Under the pieces are notes generated by a model. The model did no database searches. It was not told the origin of the DNA and worked only from the letters and a program-made list of their open reading frames with translations. Positions 20,020-29,863 of a stretch of DNA of 64,000 nucleotides are shown here, piece after piece. A program made the position numbers and the translations under genes. This stretch comes from RBG-13-68-16 sp050018455 (GTDB lineage: Bacteria > Acidobacteriota > Thermoanaerobaculia > Thermoanaerobaculales > Thermoanaerobaculaceae): the NCBI GenBank assembly GCA_050018455.1, contig JBEKAA010000004.1:1-64000 (forward strand), given 5' to 3'. Position 1 is the stretch's first letter. The number at the start of each line of letters is the position of its first letter.

Positions 20020-22752
20020 ATGTCCGCGGAACCTTCATCACTTGCCGTCGCGGCTTCTCGCCGGCCGGATGCCCAGGGTGTTTCCGTACGACGGTTGTTC
20101 ACAAATGGGGAGCACCACCCCTTTGAAATGGTGCGGTGGGAGCGCCGGACCGCGAGGATCACCGGAAGCGACGGCGCCGTCGTCTTCGAGCAGACCGACG
20201 TCGAGGTTCCCGAATTTTGGTCGCAGACTGCGACCAACATCGTCGCCCAGAAGTATTTTCACGGGCACGTTGGCACGTCCGAGCGGGAGAACTCCGTCCG
20301 GCAGCTGATCGGCCGTGTCGTTCACACCATCGTCGAGTGGGGTCACACGGGCAGTTACTTCGCGGACGTCGAATCGGAACGCGCCTTTGAGGACGAACTC
20401 ACCTACCTGCTGCTGAACCAGATGGTGTCGTTCAATTCGCCGGTATGGTTCAACGTCGGCATCGAGCCCAATCCACAGTGCTCCGCCTGCTTCATCAACT
20501 CCGTGAAGGACTCGATGGAGTCGATCCTCGATCTCGCGAAGACCGAGGCAATGCTGTTCAAGTTCGGCTCGGGCACCGGCTCCAACCTCTCGGCGCTGCG
20601 CTCCTCGCGTGAGCCGCTGGCCGGCGGCGGGACCGCGTCCGGCCCGGTCTCGTTCATGCGCGGGTTCGACTCGTTCGCTGGCGTGATCAAGTCCGGCGGG
20701 AAGACGCGGCGGGCTGCAAAGATGGTGATTCTCAACGTCGACCACCCCGACATCGAACGCTTCATCCGCTGCAAGGCCGAGGAGGAGAAGAAGGCCCACG
20801 TCCTGATCTCGGCCGGGTACCCCGCGGGGTTCGAGCAGGAAGGCGGCGCGTACGAGTCGATCCAGTACCAGAACGCCAACCACTCGGTCCGCGTGACCGA
20901 CGAGTTCATGCGGGCAGTCGAAGACGACGGGTGGTGGGAGACGCGGGCCGTGACCACCGGGGAGGTCGCGGGCCGCTTCCGTGCGCGCGAATTGATGCAC
21001 ACGATGGCGGAAGCGACCTGGGTTTGCGGCGACCCCGGGATCCAGTACGACACCACGATCAACCGGTGGCACACCTGCAAGGTCACCGCGCGCATCAATG
21101 CCAGCAATCCGTGCTCCGAATACATGTTCCTCGATGACACGGCTTGCAATCTCGCCTCACTGAACTTGCTGAGGTTTGCCGACGAGAAGGGGACGTTCCT
21201 GACCGAGGCGTTCCGTCATGGGGTGGACCTGACGATCCTGGCGCAGGAGATCCTGGTCGACTTCGCCCACTACCCGACGCCGAAAATCGCCGCCAATTCG
21301 CACGAGTTCCGCCCGCTCGGCCTCGGCTACGCCAACCTCGGCGCGCTTCTGATGGCCGATGGGCTGCCGTACGACTCGGCAGAGGGAAGGGCATATGCCG
21401 CTGCGATCACTGCGCTGATGTGCGGTGAGGCCTACCTGGCGTCGGCCCGCATCGCGGGAGCGATGGGTCCCTTCCCGGGCTACCCGGTCAACCGCGAGTC
21501 GATGCTCGAAGTGATCGCGATGCACCGCGACGCAGCCCACCGGATTCCCACTCGCGGCGTGGCGCCGGACCTGCGAAAATCCGCCACCGAGGCCTGGGAC
21601 TCGGCGCTCGACCTCGGAAGGGCCTTCGGGTATCGGAACTCGCAGGTGACCGTGCTCGCTCCGACCGGAACGATTGGTTTCATGATGGACTGCGACACCA
21701 CCGGGATCGAGCCGGACCTCGCCCTCGTGAAGATCAAGCGACTGGTGGGCGGCGGCACGATCAGGATCGTGAATCAGACGGTGCCGCGCGCCCTCGCCAA
21801 GCTCGGCTACGACGAGCCGACCAGCACGGAGATTCTCAGGCACATCGAAACTACGGGAACCATCGAGGGCGCCCCCGGGCTCCGGGACGAGCACCTCCCG
21901 GTGTTCGACTGCGCCTTCAAGGCGATCTCAGGTTCCCGCTTCATCTCCGCTCTAGGGCACCTGCGCATGATGGGCGCGGCGCAACCGTTCCTTTCGGGTG
22001 CAATCTCGAAGACGGTAAACGTGCCCGAAAAGACCGCGCCGGAAGAGATCGAGAAGCTCTACGGCGAGGGGTGGAAGCTCGGCCTGAAAGCGGTTGCCGT
22101 GTACCGCGACAACTGCAAGGGTTCACAGCCTCTCGCGGCCGCCGGCGAGAAGGCCGTGATGTCGGCGTTCCAGCCGGTGCGGCGGAAACTCCCCGACGAG
22201 CGCGTCGCGATCACCCACAAGTTCTCGGTTGAAGGACAGGAAGGGTACGTCACCGTCGGCCTGTACGAGGACGGTAAACCCGGCGAGTTGTTCATCACCA
22301 TGGCCAAGGAGGGCTCCACTCTCTCCGGCGTGATGGACGCGTTCGCCACCGCGATCTCGTTGACGCTCCAGTACGGAGTCCCGCTCGAGTTCCTCGTCAA
22401 CAAGTTCTCGCACGTGCGCTTCGAGCCGGCTGGCTGGACCAACAACCCCCAGATTCCCTATGCGAAGTCGATCATCGATTACATCTTCCGGTGGCTGGCC
22501 TCGAAGTTTCTGGCCCCGGAGGATCAGGCGGCCGTCGGCGTGCAGCCGGTCGCTGTGGACGAGGAAAGAGCGGAGGCCGCGTTGCCGGGCCCACGGCAGC
22601 AGGCGCTGCCCGGCCTCGAGAGCGGCGAGACCTCGCACCTGTTCGTCAACCAGGCAGACGCGCCGCCGTGTCCGACCTGCGGCATGATGATGGTCCGGTC
22701 GGGCGCGTGCTACAAGTGCGGCAACTGCGGCACTGTTCACGGTTGCAGCTGA
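20020..22752 (+). CDS. nrdJ: Adenosylcobalamin-dependent ribonucleotide reductase (class II)
   Basis: NrdJ reduces ribonucleotides to deoxyribonucleotides with a cobalamin-generated thiyl radical, independently of oxygen. The 910-residue protein has the NrdJ-type N-terminus (VSVRRLFTNGEHHPFEMVRW), the conserved FNSPVWFNVG, CSACFINSV, FKFGSGTGSNLSALRSSREPL and GGKTRRAAKMVILNVDHPDI, then NPCSEYMFLDDTACNLASLNL and APTGTIGFMMDCDTTGIEPD. It ends with a zinc-ribbon-like cysteine cluster, CPTCGMMMVRSGACYKCGNC, that can re-reduce the active site. A purine-rich stretch precedes the ATG. It is transcribed alone, from its own promoter to a strong terminator. A palindrome at the start site suggests dedicated control. 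Confidence 0.96.
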   Translation: MSAEPSSLAVAASRRPDAQGVSVRRLFTNGEHHPFEMVRWERRTARITGSDGAVVFEQTDVEVPEFWSQTATNIVAQKYFHGHVGTSERENSVRQLIGRVVHTIVEWGHTGSYFADVESERAFEDELTYLLLNQMVSFNSPVWFNVGIEPNPQCSACFINSVKDSMESILDLAKTEAMLFKFGSGTGSNLSALRSSREPLAGGGTASGPVSFMRGFDSFAGVIKSGGKTRRAAKMVILNVDHPDIERFIRCKAEEEKKAHVLISAGYPAGFEQEGGAYESIQYQNANHSVRVTDEFMRAVEDDGWWETRAVTTGEVAGRFRARELMHTMAEATWVCGDPGIQYDTTINRWHTCKVTARINASNPCSEYMFLDDTACNLASLNLLRFADEKGTFLTEAFRHGVDLTILAQEILVDFAHYPTPKIAANSHEFRPLGLGYANLGALLMADGLPYDSAEGRAYAAAITALMCGEAYLASARIAGAMGPFPGYPVNRESMLEVIAMHRDAAHRIPTRGVAPDLRKSATEAWDSALDLGRAFGYRNSQVTVLAPTGTIGFMMDCDTTGIEPDLALVKIKRLVGGGTIRIVNQTVPRALAKLGYDEPTSTEILRHIETTGTIEGAPGLRDEHLPVFDCAFKAISGSRFISALGHLRMMGAAQPFLSGAISKTVNVPEKTAPEEIEKLYGEGWKLGLKAVAVYRDNCKGSQPLAAAGEKAVMSAFQPVRRKLPDERVAITHKFSVEGQEGYVTVGLYEDGKPGELFITMAKEGSTLSGVMDAFATAISLTLQYGVPLEFLVNKFSHVRFEPAGWTNNPQIPYAKSIIDYIFRWLASKFLAPEDQAAVGVQPVAVDEERAEAALPGPRQQALPGLESGETSHLFVNQADAPPCPTCGMMMVRSGACYKCGNCGTVHGCS

Positions 22753-22778
22753 CTCGGCCGGATAGCGTTGATACGCCG

Positions 22779-22808
22779 AGGCCGGAGCTACCCAGCTCCG
22801 GCCTTTTT
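22779..22808 (+). terminator. Intrinsic terminator after nrdJ
   Basis: AGGCCGGAGCT (22779-22789), loop ACCC and AGCTCCGGCCT (22794-22804) form an 11-bp stem followed by a run of T. Confidence 0.9.
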
Positions 22809-22886
22809 CCTTCTTGCCAGCGGAACGCGCCGCTGGCTATGCTCAGCTCGAACCGGGTCCTGTGTCGAGCGCGAGAGGAGCGAACC

Positions 22887-23318
22887 GTGGCGACCGAGAT
22901 CCTCACCGAAGCCTGGGCCAACGCGTGGCGCGACGCCCTCAACAGCAGCGAGAGCTACCGTGCCGCCGCCGCGTCATGGGAGGGGGCGGTGGTGGTGGCC
23001 GTGCGCGCCGAGCCGGAGCGCGGCATCGAGCGGCGGGCCGTGTTCCTCGATCTCTGGCACGGCAACTGTCGTGCCTCCCGGGCTGCAGCCGAGCCGGAGA
23101 TGCAGGCGGCGCGCTACGTCCTCACTGCGCACGCGTCCACCTGGACTGAGCTGCTGGGAGGTTCGCTGGAGCCGGTGGCGGCCGTGATGAACGGCCGCCT
23201 GGAGCTCGCAAAGGGCAGCGTGATGGCGCTCCTCCCCCATATCGCCGCTGCAAAGGAGTTGGTAGCCGCCGCGAAATCACTGCAGACTACGTTCCCTACG
23301 GCTTGGTCGAAAGGTTAG
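22887..23318 (+). CDS. SCP2 sterol-binding-domain-like protein
   Basis: This 143-residue protein resembles the SCP2 (sterol carrier protein 2) fold. It begins with ILTEAWANAWRDALNSSESYRAAAASW, has a central VFLDLWHGNCRASRAA and the typical later part YVLTAHASTWTELLGGSLEP then VAAVMNGRLELAKGSVMALL. Such bacterial proteins bind hydrophobic or acyl ligands; the actual ligand is unknown. GAGAGGAG stands upstream of the GTG at 22887. It lies between the nrdJ terminator and the gamma-glutamyltransferase gene, 42 bp before the latter, so the two may be cotranscribed. Confidence 0.7.
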   Translation: MATEILTEAWANAWRDALNSSESYRAAAASWEGAVVVAVRAEPERGIERRAVFLDLWHGNCRASRAAAEPEMQAARYVLTAHASTWTELLGGSLEPVAAVMNGRLELAKGSVMALLPHIAAAKELVAAAKSLQTTFPTAWSKG

Positions 23319-23360
23319 GGTATCCGGAAAAGACGACCAATCGCTGAAGGAGGGTGCGCC

Positions 23361-25112
23361 ATGAGTGTGCTCAGGAAACCGAGATCCGTTTGCGGCGAGC
23401 GCCCCGGTTCCATGGTTCGGGGGGCGATCGCCATCGCGGCCGTCGCGATGTTGCTCTTCATGTCCGGCGGCGTCGACGTTTGCTCTGCGAGCGGGACCGC
23501 GGGCTCAGGAGCCGTCGCGTCAGCGTCCCCCGCAGCCACGACAGTCGGGCTCGACATCCTCAAGGCCGGGGGCAACGCGGTCGATGCGGCCGTGTCCACC
23601 GCCCTCGCGCTTGCGGTTGTCCACCCGTCGGCCGGGAACCTCGGGGGCGGCGGGTTCGCGGTCGTCCGAATCGGAGGACAGGTCGCGGCCCTCGACTTTC
23701 GCGAGACCGGGCCATCGGCCGCGACCGCAACGATGTTCCTGCTGCCGGACGGGAAACCCGATCCCGAGCGATCGCTCGTGGGTCCTCTCGCTAGCGGTGT
23801 GCCCGGCTCGCCTGCGGGTCTGTACGAATTGCACCGTCGCTTCGGCCTTCTCCCCTGGCGCACCGTGGTCGCCCCCGCCGTTCGCCTCGCGGCGGAGGGC
23901 TTCGCGGTGACGCCTCGCCTGAGCCGCAGCGTCGCGGCCGCCCAGCGTCTCCTGACGCGCTTCTCCGAGACCACCGCGGTCTGGCTTCCCTCCGGACGGG
24001 CACCGGCTCCGGGCACGGCACTGAAGCAGCCCGCCCTCGCTGCGACCCTTCGTTCGTACGCGGCGCAAGGGCCGACAGCGCTGACCGCCGGCGCGGCCGC
24101 CGCGGCGATCGAGCGCGCCGCACGAGCTCACGGCGGCGTCCTCACCGCGGCTGATCTTGCAGCCTACCGGCCGGTGTGGCGGGAACCGGTGCGCTTCACG
24201 GCGTTCGGGTGGAACGTAGCCTCCATGCCGCTGCCGTCCTCGGGGGGAATCATCCTGGCCGAGACGACGGGCATGCTCGAGCGCCTCGGCTGGAGCCGCC
24301 GGCCTGTCGGGTCGGTCGACCGCATCCACCTGATGGTCGAGACATGGCGGCGGGCTTTTGCGGACCGTTTCCTTCTGGGCGACCCTGCCACGACGCTCGC
24401 CGGTCCTGAACAGCTTCTCGATCGAAGGTGGCTTGACCGTCGGGCCGCCGAGATCGATGGCACGAGGGCCACGGCGTCCGGAACGGTGCGGCCCTGGCCC
24501 GCGCAGGGAACGCACGAGTCGCGCGAAACGACACACCTGTCGGTCGTGGACGGCGCGGGCAACGCGGTGAGCCTGACGACGACGCTCAACGGGAGCTTCG
24601 GGTGTGGCCTGCTCGTACCCGAGGTCGGGATCCTCCTGAACAACGAGATGGACGACTTCGCAGCCGCGCCGGGTTCGCCCAACCTGTACGGGCTTGTCCA
24701 GGGCGAAGCCAACGCAGTCGGGCCGGGGAAGCGGATGTTGTCGTCGATGACCCCGACCGTTGCCTGGCGCGCCGGTGAGGTTCTCGCACTGGGTTCGCCC
24801 GGCGGATCGCATATCCCGACCGCCACCGCCCAGGTCCTCCTGAACGTAATCGTGGACGGCGACCCGCTCCAGGCGGCGGTCGACCGCCCGCGGGTTCACC
24901 ATCAGTGGCTCCCGGACGTGGTCGTGGCCGAGGAGGGTGCTCTCTCCGAGTCGGTGCGCGCCGAGTTGATCCGGCGAGGGCACGTGCTGCGGCCGGCCGA
25001 AGGCATCGGTGAGGTGGACGCCGTCCGGCGCGCGGAGAGCGGGGCGCTGGAGGCGGCGGCCGACCCGCGTGGTCCCGGTGCCGCAGGCGTGACAAGCGGG
25101 CAGAAGCGGTAG
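23361..25112 (+). CDS. ggt: Gamma-glutamyltransferase
   Basis: This 583-residue Ntn-hydrolase cleaves gamma-glutamyl bonds, as in glutathione. It has a hydrophobic export signal (about residues 20-44) and the N-terminal family motif GGNAVDAAVSTALALAVVHPSAGNLGGGGF. The autocleavage site lies at ETTHLSVVD, where the first threonine (about T390) would become the catalytic N-terminus of the small subunit, followed by GNAVSLTTTLNGSFG. The C-terminal part has SSMTPTVAWRAGEVLALGSPGG. GGAGG stands before the ATG. The product is predicted to be periplasmic and self-processed. Confidence 0.93.
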   Translation: MSVLRKPRSVCGERPGSMVRGAIAIAAVAMLLFMSGGVDVCSASGTAGSGAVASASPAATTVGLDILKAGGNAVDAAVSTALALAVVHPSAGNLGGGGFAVVRIGGQVAALDFRETGPSAATATMFLLPDGKPDPERSLVGPLASGVPGSPAGLYELHRRFGLLPWRTVVAPAVRLAAEGFAVTPRLSRSVAAAQRLLTRFSETTAVWLPSGRAPAPGTALKQPALAATLRSYAAQGPTALTAGAAAAAIERAARAHGGVLTAADLAAYRPVWREPVRFTAFGWNVASMPLPSSGGIILAETTGMLERLGWSRRPVGSVDRIHLMVETWRRAFADRFLLGDPATTLAGPEQLLDRRWLDRRAAEIDGTRATASGTVRPWPAQGTHESRETTHLSVVDGAGNAVSLTTTLNGSFGCGLLVPEVGILLNNEMDDFAAAPGSPNLYGLVQGEANAVGPGKRMLSSMTPTVAWRAGEVLALGSPGGSHIPTATAQVLLNVIVDGDPLQAAVDRPRVHHQWLPDVVVAEEGALSESVRAELIRRGHVLRPAEGIGEVDAVRRAESGALEAAADPRGPGAAGVTSGQKR

Positions 25113-25173
25113 AAGAGAGCTGGCGCGTCCAGGCTACGCTTCTCGGAAACAGGGCTCCGCCTTCAGCGTGCGC

Positions 25174-25179
25174 TACAAT
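25174..25179 (+). promoter_or_regulatory. -10 box of the glycogen phosphorylase gene
   Basis: TACAAT matches the -10 consensus at five of six positions and predicts a start near 25186. No good -35 is visible. Its position argues against translation from the upstream ATG at 25168. Confidence 0.45.
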
Positions 25180-25242
25180 GCACTGGGCGCGACGGCCGGC
25201 GCCCCCGGCCGAGTCGCTCCCATCTCGAGGAGGGCGCTGTTG

Positions 25243-27705
25243 GTGGCGACCTTGCCCGGCCCTGCGGTCTCCCCGCAGGTCCTTCGTGAACGTTTCGTCT
25301 ACTACCTGAGGTATGTGCGGGGCCTCGAAGTCGCGGAGGCGATGCCGGCCGACCACCTGGCCGCGCTCCAGCTGACGATCCGCGAAACCCTGATCGACCG
25401 CGCTGTGGCCACACACCGTGTGCTGAGCAGCCACGATCCGAAGACCGTCCACTACCTGTCGCTGGAGTACCTCCTGGGGCGGCTGGTGGACAACAACCTG
25501 ATCGCGACTGGGCTGCGGGACGTTGCAAGCCAGGCAATGGCCGATCTCGGGCTCGACCTCGACCGGCTCGTGGAGGAGGAGCCCGACCCCGGCCTCGGGA
25601 ACGGCGGCCTGGGGCGGCTCGCGGCCTGCTTCCTCGACTCGCTCGCGACACTCGACTACCCCGCTTTCGGCTACGGACTGCGGTACGACTTCGGAATCTT
25701 CCGGCAGGAGTTCGTCGGCGGCTGGCAGCGCGAGCGCCCCGACACGTGGCTGAAGGGGGGCTACGCGTGGGAGATCGCCCGCCCGGACCTGACCGTGGCC
25801 GTCCGGCTCGGTGGAACTGTCGAAGCGCAGGGCGGCGACGGGAACCGTCGGCCAGTGTGGACGGGATCGCACGTCCTGTACGGTGTTCCCTACGACGTGC
25901 TCGTGGCGGGTTTCGGTACGACCACCGTCTCGACGTTGCGACTCTGGAGAGCATCGGCCCCGGACGCTTTCGACTTCGACACTTTCTCCAAAGGCGACTT
26001 CCTGAGCGCCGTGGCGGGTCGGGAGAAGGCCGAGGCGGTCACCAAGGTGCTCTACCCCTCCGATGAGGCCGAGGCCGGTCGCGAGCTGCGCCTCACGCAG
26101 GAGTACTTCCTGGTGGCGTGCTCGGTGGCCGACATCGTGCGCCGGTTCCGCGAACGTCACGGCGCGGCGTGGGACCTCTTCGCCGAGAGAGTCGCGATCC
26201 AGCTCAACGACACGCACCCGGCCCTCACGGTCGCGGAGCTGATGCGGGTGCTCGTCGATGAGGAAGGATTGACTTGGGAGCAGGCGTGGGCGATCACCCG
26301 GCGAGCGTGCGCGTACACGCAGCACACGGTGCTCGCAGAGGCGCTGGAAACGTGGCCGGTCGCGCTCATGCAGCGCCTGATGCCGCGGCATACCGAAATC
26401 ATCTTTGACATCAACAAGCGTTTCCTCGAACAGGTGGAGAGGCTCAGGCCCGGGGACCGGGAACGTCTGCGACGGGTCTCGCTCGTCCACGAGGACGGGG
26501 ACCGCCGGTTTCGGATGGCGCATCTCGCGATCGTCGGTTGCCATCGCGTCAACGGTGTTGCGCGCCTCCACACCGACCTTCTCAAGCAACAGGTGTTTCC
26601 CGACTTTGCGGAGATGTGGCCCGAGAAGTTCATCTCGATCACGAACGGCATCACGCCGCGGCGCTGGCTTCTGGCGTGCAACCCGCGCCTGGCGGTTGCA
26701 ATCTCCAATCGGATCGGCGACGCCTGGGTGCGGGGCCTCGACCGTCTCACCGAGCTTCGGCGGTATGCCGACGACCCGGACTTCCAGGACGAGTTCCTTG
26801 CCATCAAGCACGCGAACAAGGTGGCTCTTGCGGCCACGGTGAAGGATCTCTGCGGGGCCGTGATCGACCCCGCGTCGATGTACGACGTGCAGGTGAAGCG
26901 GATGCACGAGTACAAGCGGCAGCTGCTGAACGCCATGCACATCGTCGCCCTGTACCGGCGGATCAAAGCAAACCCGGGCGCCGCGTTGGCGCCGCGCACG
27001 TTCATCTTCGGCGCCAAGGCTGCGCCGGCCTACCGCATGGCTAAGCTCGTCATTCGTCTGATCAACGGGATTGCCGAGACGGTCAACGCGGACGCCGAGA
27101 TGGACGGGAAGCTGAAGGTCGTCTTCATCCCCGACTATCGGGTCACCATTGCGAGCGGCGTGATACCCGCCGCGGACCTCTCGGAGCAGATCTCGACCGC
27201 GGGGATGGAAGCCTCCGGGACCGGGAACATGAAGCTCGCCCTCAACGGAGCGCTCACGATCGGGACGCTCGACGGCGCGAACATCGAGATCCGGGACGCA
27301 GTGGGCGAGGAAAACATCTTCATCTTCGGGCACACCGCCGAACAGGTCGCAGCGATGAGGGGTCCCGGGGGCTACAACCCGTGGGACTTTGTCCGGAGCG
27401 ACCCCGAGCTCGCCGATGTCCTCGCGGCACTACGTGACGGCGTTTTCGCGGGCAGCGACGGACCGGCGCTGCGGGCGATCTGGTCCGCGCTGATGGAGCA
27501 CGGCGACCGGTTCATGCACGTGGCGGACTTCCGCTCCTACGTGGACACGCAGGCGCGCGCTGGCGAGCTGTTCGCCGACCGCCGCGCCTGGGCGGCGAAG
27601 GCGATCCGCAACGTGGCGTCGATGGGGTACTTCTCGTCGGACCGTGCAATCCGCGACTACGCCCGCGAGATCTGGAACCTCACCCCCATCCCGGCAGCCG
27701 GCTGA
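25243..27705 (+). CDS. glgP: Glycogen/starch/alpha-glucan phosphorylase
   Basis: This 820-residue GT35 enzyme releases glucose-1-phosphate from glycogen or maltodextrin. It shows KTVHYLSLEYLLGRLVDNNL and EEPDPGLGNGGLGRLAACFLDSLATL at the N-terminal half, AIQLNDTHPALTVAELMR, then SMYDVQVKRMHEYKRQLLNA and the pyridoxal-phosphate motif EASGTGNMKLALNGALTIGTLDGAN with the cofactor lysine near K664. The GTG at 25243 is preferred: AGGAGG stands 9 nt upstream and a -10 box at 25174-25179 places the mRNA start downstream of the ATG at 25168. The resulting length is normal for the family. A TTG at 25240 is an equal alternative. Confidence 0.95.
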   Translation: MATLPGPAVSPQVLRERFVYYLRYVRGLEVAEAMPADHLAALQLTIRETLIDRAVATHRVLSSHDPKTVHYLSLEYLLGRLVDNNLIATGLRDVASQAMADLGLDLDRLVEEEPDPGLGNGGLGRLAACFLDSLATLDYPAFGYGLRYDFGIFRQEFVGGWQRERPDTWLKGGYAWEIARPDLTVAVRLGGTVEAQGGDGNRRPVWTGSHVLYGVPYDVLVAGFGTTTVSTLRLWRASAPDAFDFDTFSKGDFLSAVAGREKAEAVTKVLYPSDEAEAGRELRLTQEYFLVACSVADIVRRFRERHGAAWDLFAERVAIQLNDTHPALTVAELMRVLVDEEGLTWEQAWAITRRACAYTQHTVLAEALETWPVALMQRLMPRHTEIIFDINKRFLEQVERLRPGDRERLRRVSLVHEDGDRRFRMAHLAIVGCHRVNGVARLHTDLLKQQVFPDFAEMWPEKFISITNGITPRRWLLACNPRLAVAISNRIGDAWVRGLDRLTELRRYADDPDFQDEFLAIKHANKVALAATVKDLCGAVIDPASMYDVQVKRMHEYKRQLLNAMHIVALYRRIKANPGAALAPRTFIFGAKAAPAYRMAKLVIRLINGIAETVNADAEMDGKLKVVFIPDYRVTIASGVIPAADLSEQISTAGMEASGTGNMKLALNGALTIGTLDGANIEIRDAVGEENIFIFGHTAEQVAAMRGPGGYNPWDFVRSDPELADVLAALRDGVFAGSDGPALRAIWSALMEHGDRFMHVADFRSYVDTQARAGELFADRRAWAAKAIRNVASMGYFSSDRAIRDYAREIWNLTPIPAAG

Positions 27706-27723
27706 GCCGGGCCGGTCGGCACG

Positions 27724-28746
27724 TCACCTCTGGTAGCGCTTCCTGATCATCGGAATCAGGTACTCTGAGAAGGCGCGCTTGAAATCGTAACGCGGGGCGT
27801 ACCCCCAATCGGTGCGCGCCGCCGAGTCGTCGACGTCGGCAGGCCAGGCGTCCACGATCCCCTGGCGCTTCTCGTCCACCTTGTACGTGATCTGAGCGCC
27901 GGGGAACGCCTGCAGGACGATCTGGCGGACCTCCTCGGCGGAAGGGTTGAACGCCCCGACGTTGTACACGGTGTGGGTGAGGCTGGACTTCGGCGCGGCC
28001 GCCAGGCCCAGGAGCGCGTTGACCCCATCGGGCATCGCCATGAAAGGGATGCGGGTGTCGGGCCGCACGAAGCACGCGTAGGGCTTGCCCTCGGCCGCGG
28101 CATGGATCATCTCGGGCGCATAGTCGGAGGTTCCGCCCGAGGGGACGGTGACGGCGGAGATCAGCCCCGGGAAGCGCAACGAGCGGAAATCGACCTTTCC
28201 GGCGAGCGGCTCGGCGGCGAGTTGCTTGTAGCGCTTCGCGTAGTAGCGGCCCATGTGCTCGCAGTAGAGCTTGTTGCAACCGTACATCGTGGCTGGCTTG
28301 GTCCACTCGTTCTCGGTCACCTTGCCGACGCGCGCCTTGGTGTCGAGGTCAGGCAGCCCGTAGGCGGCGATCGACGAGGGGTACAGGAAAGTCACCGGCC
28401 GTCCGTGGGACTCGCCCTGTTTCTGGGCGAACTCGAGGAGGTTCATCGTCCCCTCGACGTTCACGTGGTGAGCGGTCATCGGGGTGAACTCGCTGCGGGT
28501 GGAGAGCAGGGCCGCCAGGTGAAACACCGTGTCCACCTCGTACTCCGAGAGGATCCGCTCGAGGAGGTTTCCGTCGAGGATCGAACCGATGAACTCCTGC
28601 TGCACGAGCTTAGCGAGATCCGGATCGAGCGATTTGACGTCGAGCGTGATGATGGGTCGATCCTTGTCGGTCGACAACGACGTGATGAGACCGTGGCCGA
28701 TCTCTCCGCTCGCTCCGGTGATCAGCACGACAGATTTGCGCAGCAT
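27724..28746 (-). CDS. SDR-type NAD-dependent dehydrogenase/epimerase, L-threonine 3-dehydrogenase-like
   Basis: This 340-residue extended SDR protein has the nucleotide motif VVLITGASGEIGHGL (GxxGxxG, residues 6-20), DTVFHLAALLS, YPSSIAAYG and the catalytic YGCNK (Y-x3-K). Its C-terminal part KRQGIVDAWPADVDDSAARTDWGY follows the pattern of SDR-type L-threonine 3-dehydrogenases, which oxidise threonine to 2-amino-3-ketobutyrate. The substrate assignment is therefore likely but not proven; a sugar epimerase role is the alternative. GGGAGG stands 6 nt before the ATG at 28746. It is convergent with glycogen phosphorylase, with only 18 bp between them. Confidence 0.75.
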   Translation of the reverse strand: MLRKSVVLITGASGEIGHGLITSLSTDKDRPIITLDVKSLDPDLAKLVQQEFIGSILDGNLLERILSEYEVDTVFHLAALLSTRSEFTPMTAHHVNVEGTMNLLEFAQKQGESHGRPVTFLYPSSIAAYGLPDLDTKARVGKVTENEWTKPATMYGCNKLYCEHMGRYYAKRYKQLAAEPLAGKVDFRSLRFPGLISAVTVPSGGTSDYAPEMIHAAAEGKPYACFVRPDTRIPFMAMPDGVNALLGLAAAPKSSLTHTVYNVGAFNPSAEEVRQIVLQAFPGAQITYKVDEKRQGIVDAWPADVDDSAARTDWGYAPRYDFKRAFSEYLIPMIRKRYQR

Positions 28747-28954
28747 GGGCAACCTCCCTGGCAATTCGGATCCAAGACCCGCCCGCGGCGTGCGAGCGCG
28801 CGGCGTGAAAGGTATCACAAAGTCGCGTTGCTGCCGCTCTCCCCCGGGCCCGAGAACTCCCTCAGAAGGGCGCGGATGATCGGACTGCTGCCAACCGGCG
28901 CAAACAGGGGCTTGGTCACGATCGTCAAGAGAAAAGGAGGCTTCCAACCGTCGG

Positions 28955-29863
28955 TCAGGAGCGTAAGGTCTCGGAGATGCCGGCTAGACGCGCGGCGTAG
29001 GTTCGGCATTCGCCCGCGAGCGACGCGGCGTGACCGAGCGCCACCAGGGGCAAGGTGCGCGCCAAGTCCGCGAGGAGACTCGCATGCCAGCAGCGGGCGG
29101 TGGTCAGCGCGAGGATGCGCGCAAGGCGGACCGGGATGACCGAGACCAGGAGGTAGGTGAGGTGGAGGGGACGGCGGTTCCCGTACCGGTCGGCACGCAG
29201 TTGCAAGAACAGCACGCCGCGGTCGTATCGTTCCTTGAGCAGCGTGCGGAGGCTCTGGCCGTGGTCGTGGACGACGACGGCCCGTGGCTCGAAGCGCAGC
29301 TCGTGGCCCAGGGCGCGCGCGTCCCACGAAAAACTCGTGTCGCCGAGAAGTTGCTCCGGTGGAAAACGTCCGATCTTGAGAAATAGACTGCGCGGGCAAA
29401 GGAGGTTCGCGGTGGGGGCGTTGTCCACCGACCGGGAGCGCCCTCCCGGAAGCCAGGTGGAGAACTTGCACAGGTGGCTGCCGATGTCGACCCAGCGGCG
29501 GCCGTAACATGCAATCGCGCCGACCGTGATGCAGCCGGTCGCCCAATGGCTCTCCACCAGCGTCTCGAGCCACCGAGGGTGTGGGTAGACGTCCGGGTCC
29601 GTGAACACCAGCAGTTCGCCGCAAGAGAGCTCGACTCCCCGATTGCGCGCGTCGTGGGGGAGCAAGCGCCGATTACTGTGCTCACAGCGCACCTCGGGGA
29701 AGCGCTCGCGCACGATGCGCCCGGTCGCCGCATCGGGGCTCGAGTCCACCACTACGGCTTCAAAGTCGGCGAACCTCTGCGCCCGCAGCGACTCCAGGCT
29801 CCCAGCGATGGTCCTCTCGGAGCGATAGGTAGGGATGATGACGGAAACCTCTGGAGCGGTCAT
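28955..29863 (-). CDS. GT2-family glycosyltransferase
   Basis: This 302-residue protein has a GT-A fold: VSVIIPTYRSERTIAGSLESL at the N-terminus, DFEAVVVDSSPDA, NRGVELSCGELLVFTDPDVYPHPRWL with the DPD metal site, and WDARALGHELRF as the acceptor-region acidic motif. A C-terminal hydrophobic segment (about 235-260) may anchor it to the inner membrane. Its ATG overlaps the stop of the upstream glycosyltransferase (ATGA). Linkage and sugars are unknown. Confidence 0.85.
   Translation of the reverse strand: MTAPEVSVIIPTYRSERTIAGSLESLRAQRFADFEAVVVDSSPDAATGRIVRERFPEVRCEHSNRRLLPHDARNRGVELSCGELLVFTDPDVYPHPRWLETLVESHWATGCITVGAIACYGRRWVDIGSHLCKFSTWLPGGRSRSVDNAPTANLLCPRSLFLKIGRFPPEQLLGDTSFSWDARALGHELRFEPRAVVVHDHGQSLRTLLKERYDRGVLFLQLRADRYGNRRPLHLTYLLVSVIPVRLARILALTTARCWHASLLADLARTLPLVALGHAASLAGECRTYAARLAGISETLRS

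Noticed and set aside
28747..28954. Extra small minus-strand gene between the GT2 and dehydrogenase genes
   Set aside because: A short protein-like frame (WKPPFLLTIVTKPLFAPVG) exists but has no start codon with a ribosome binding site; it may be leader sequence or a remnant.
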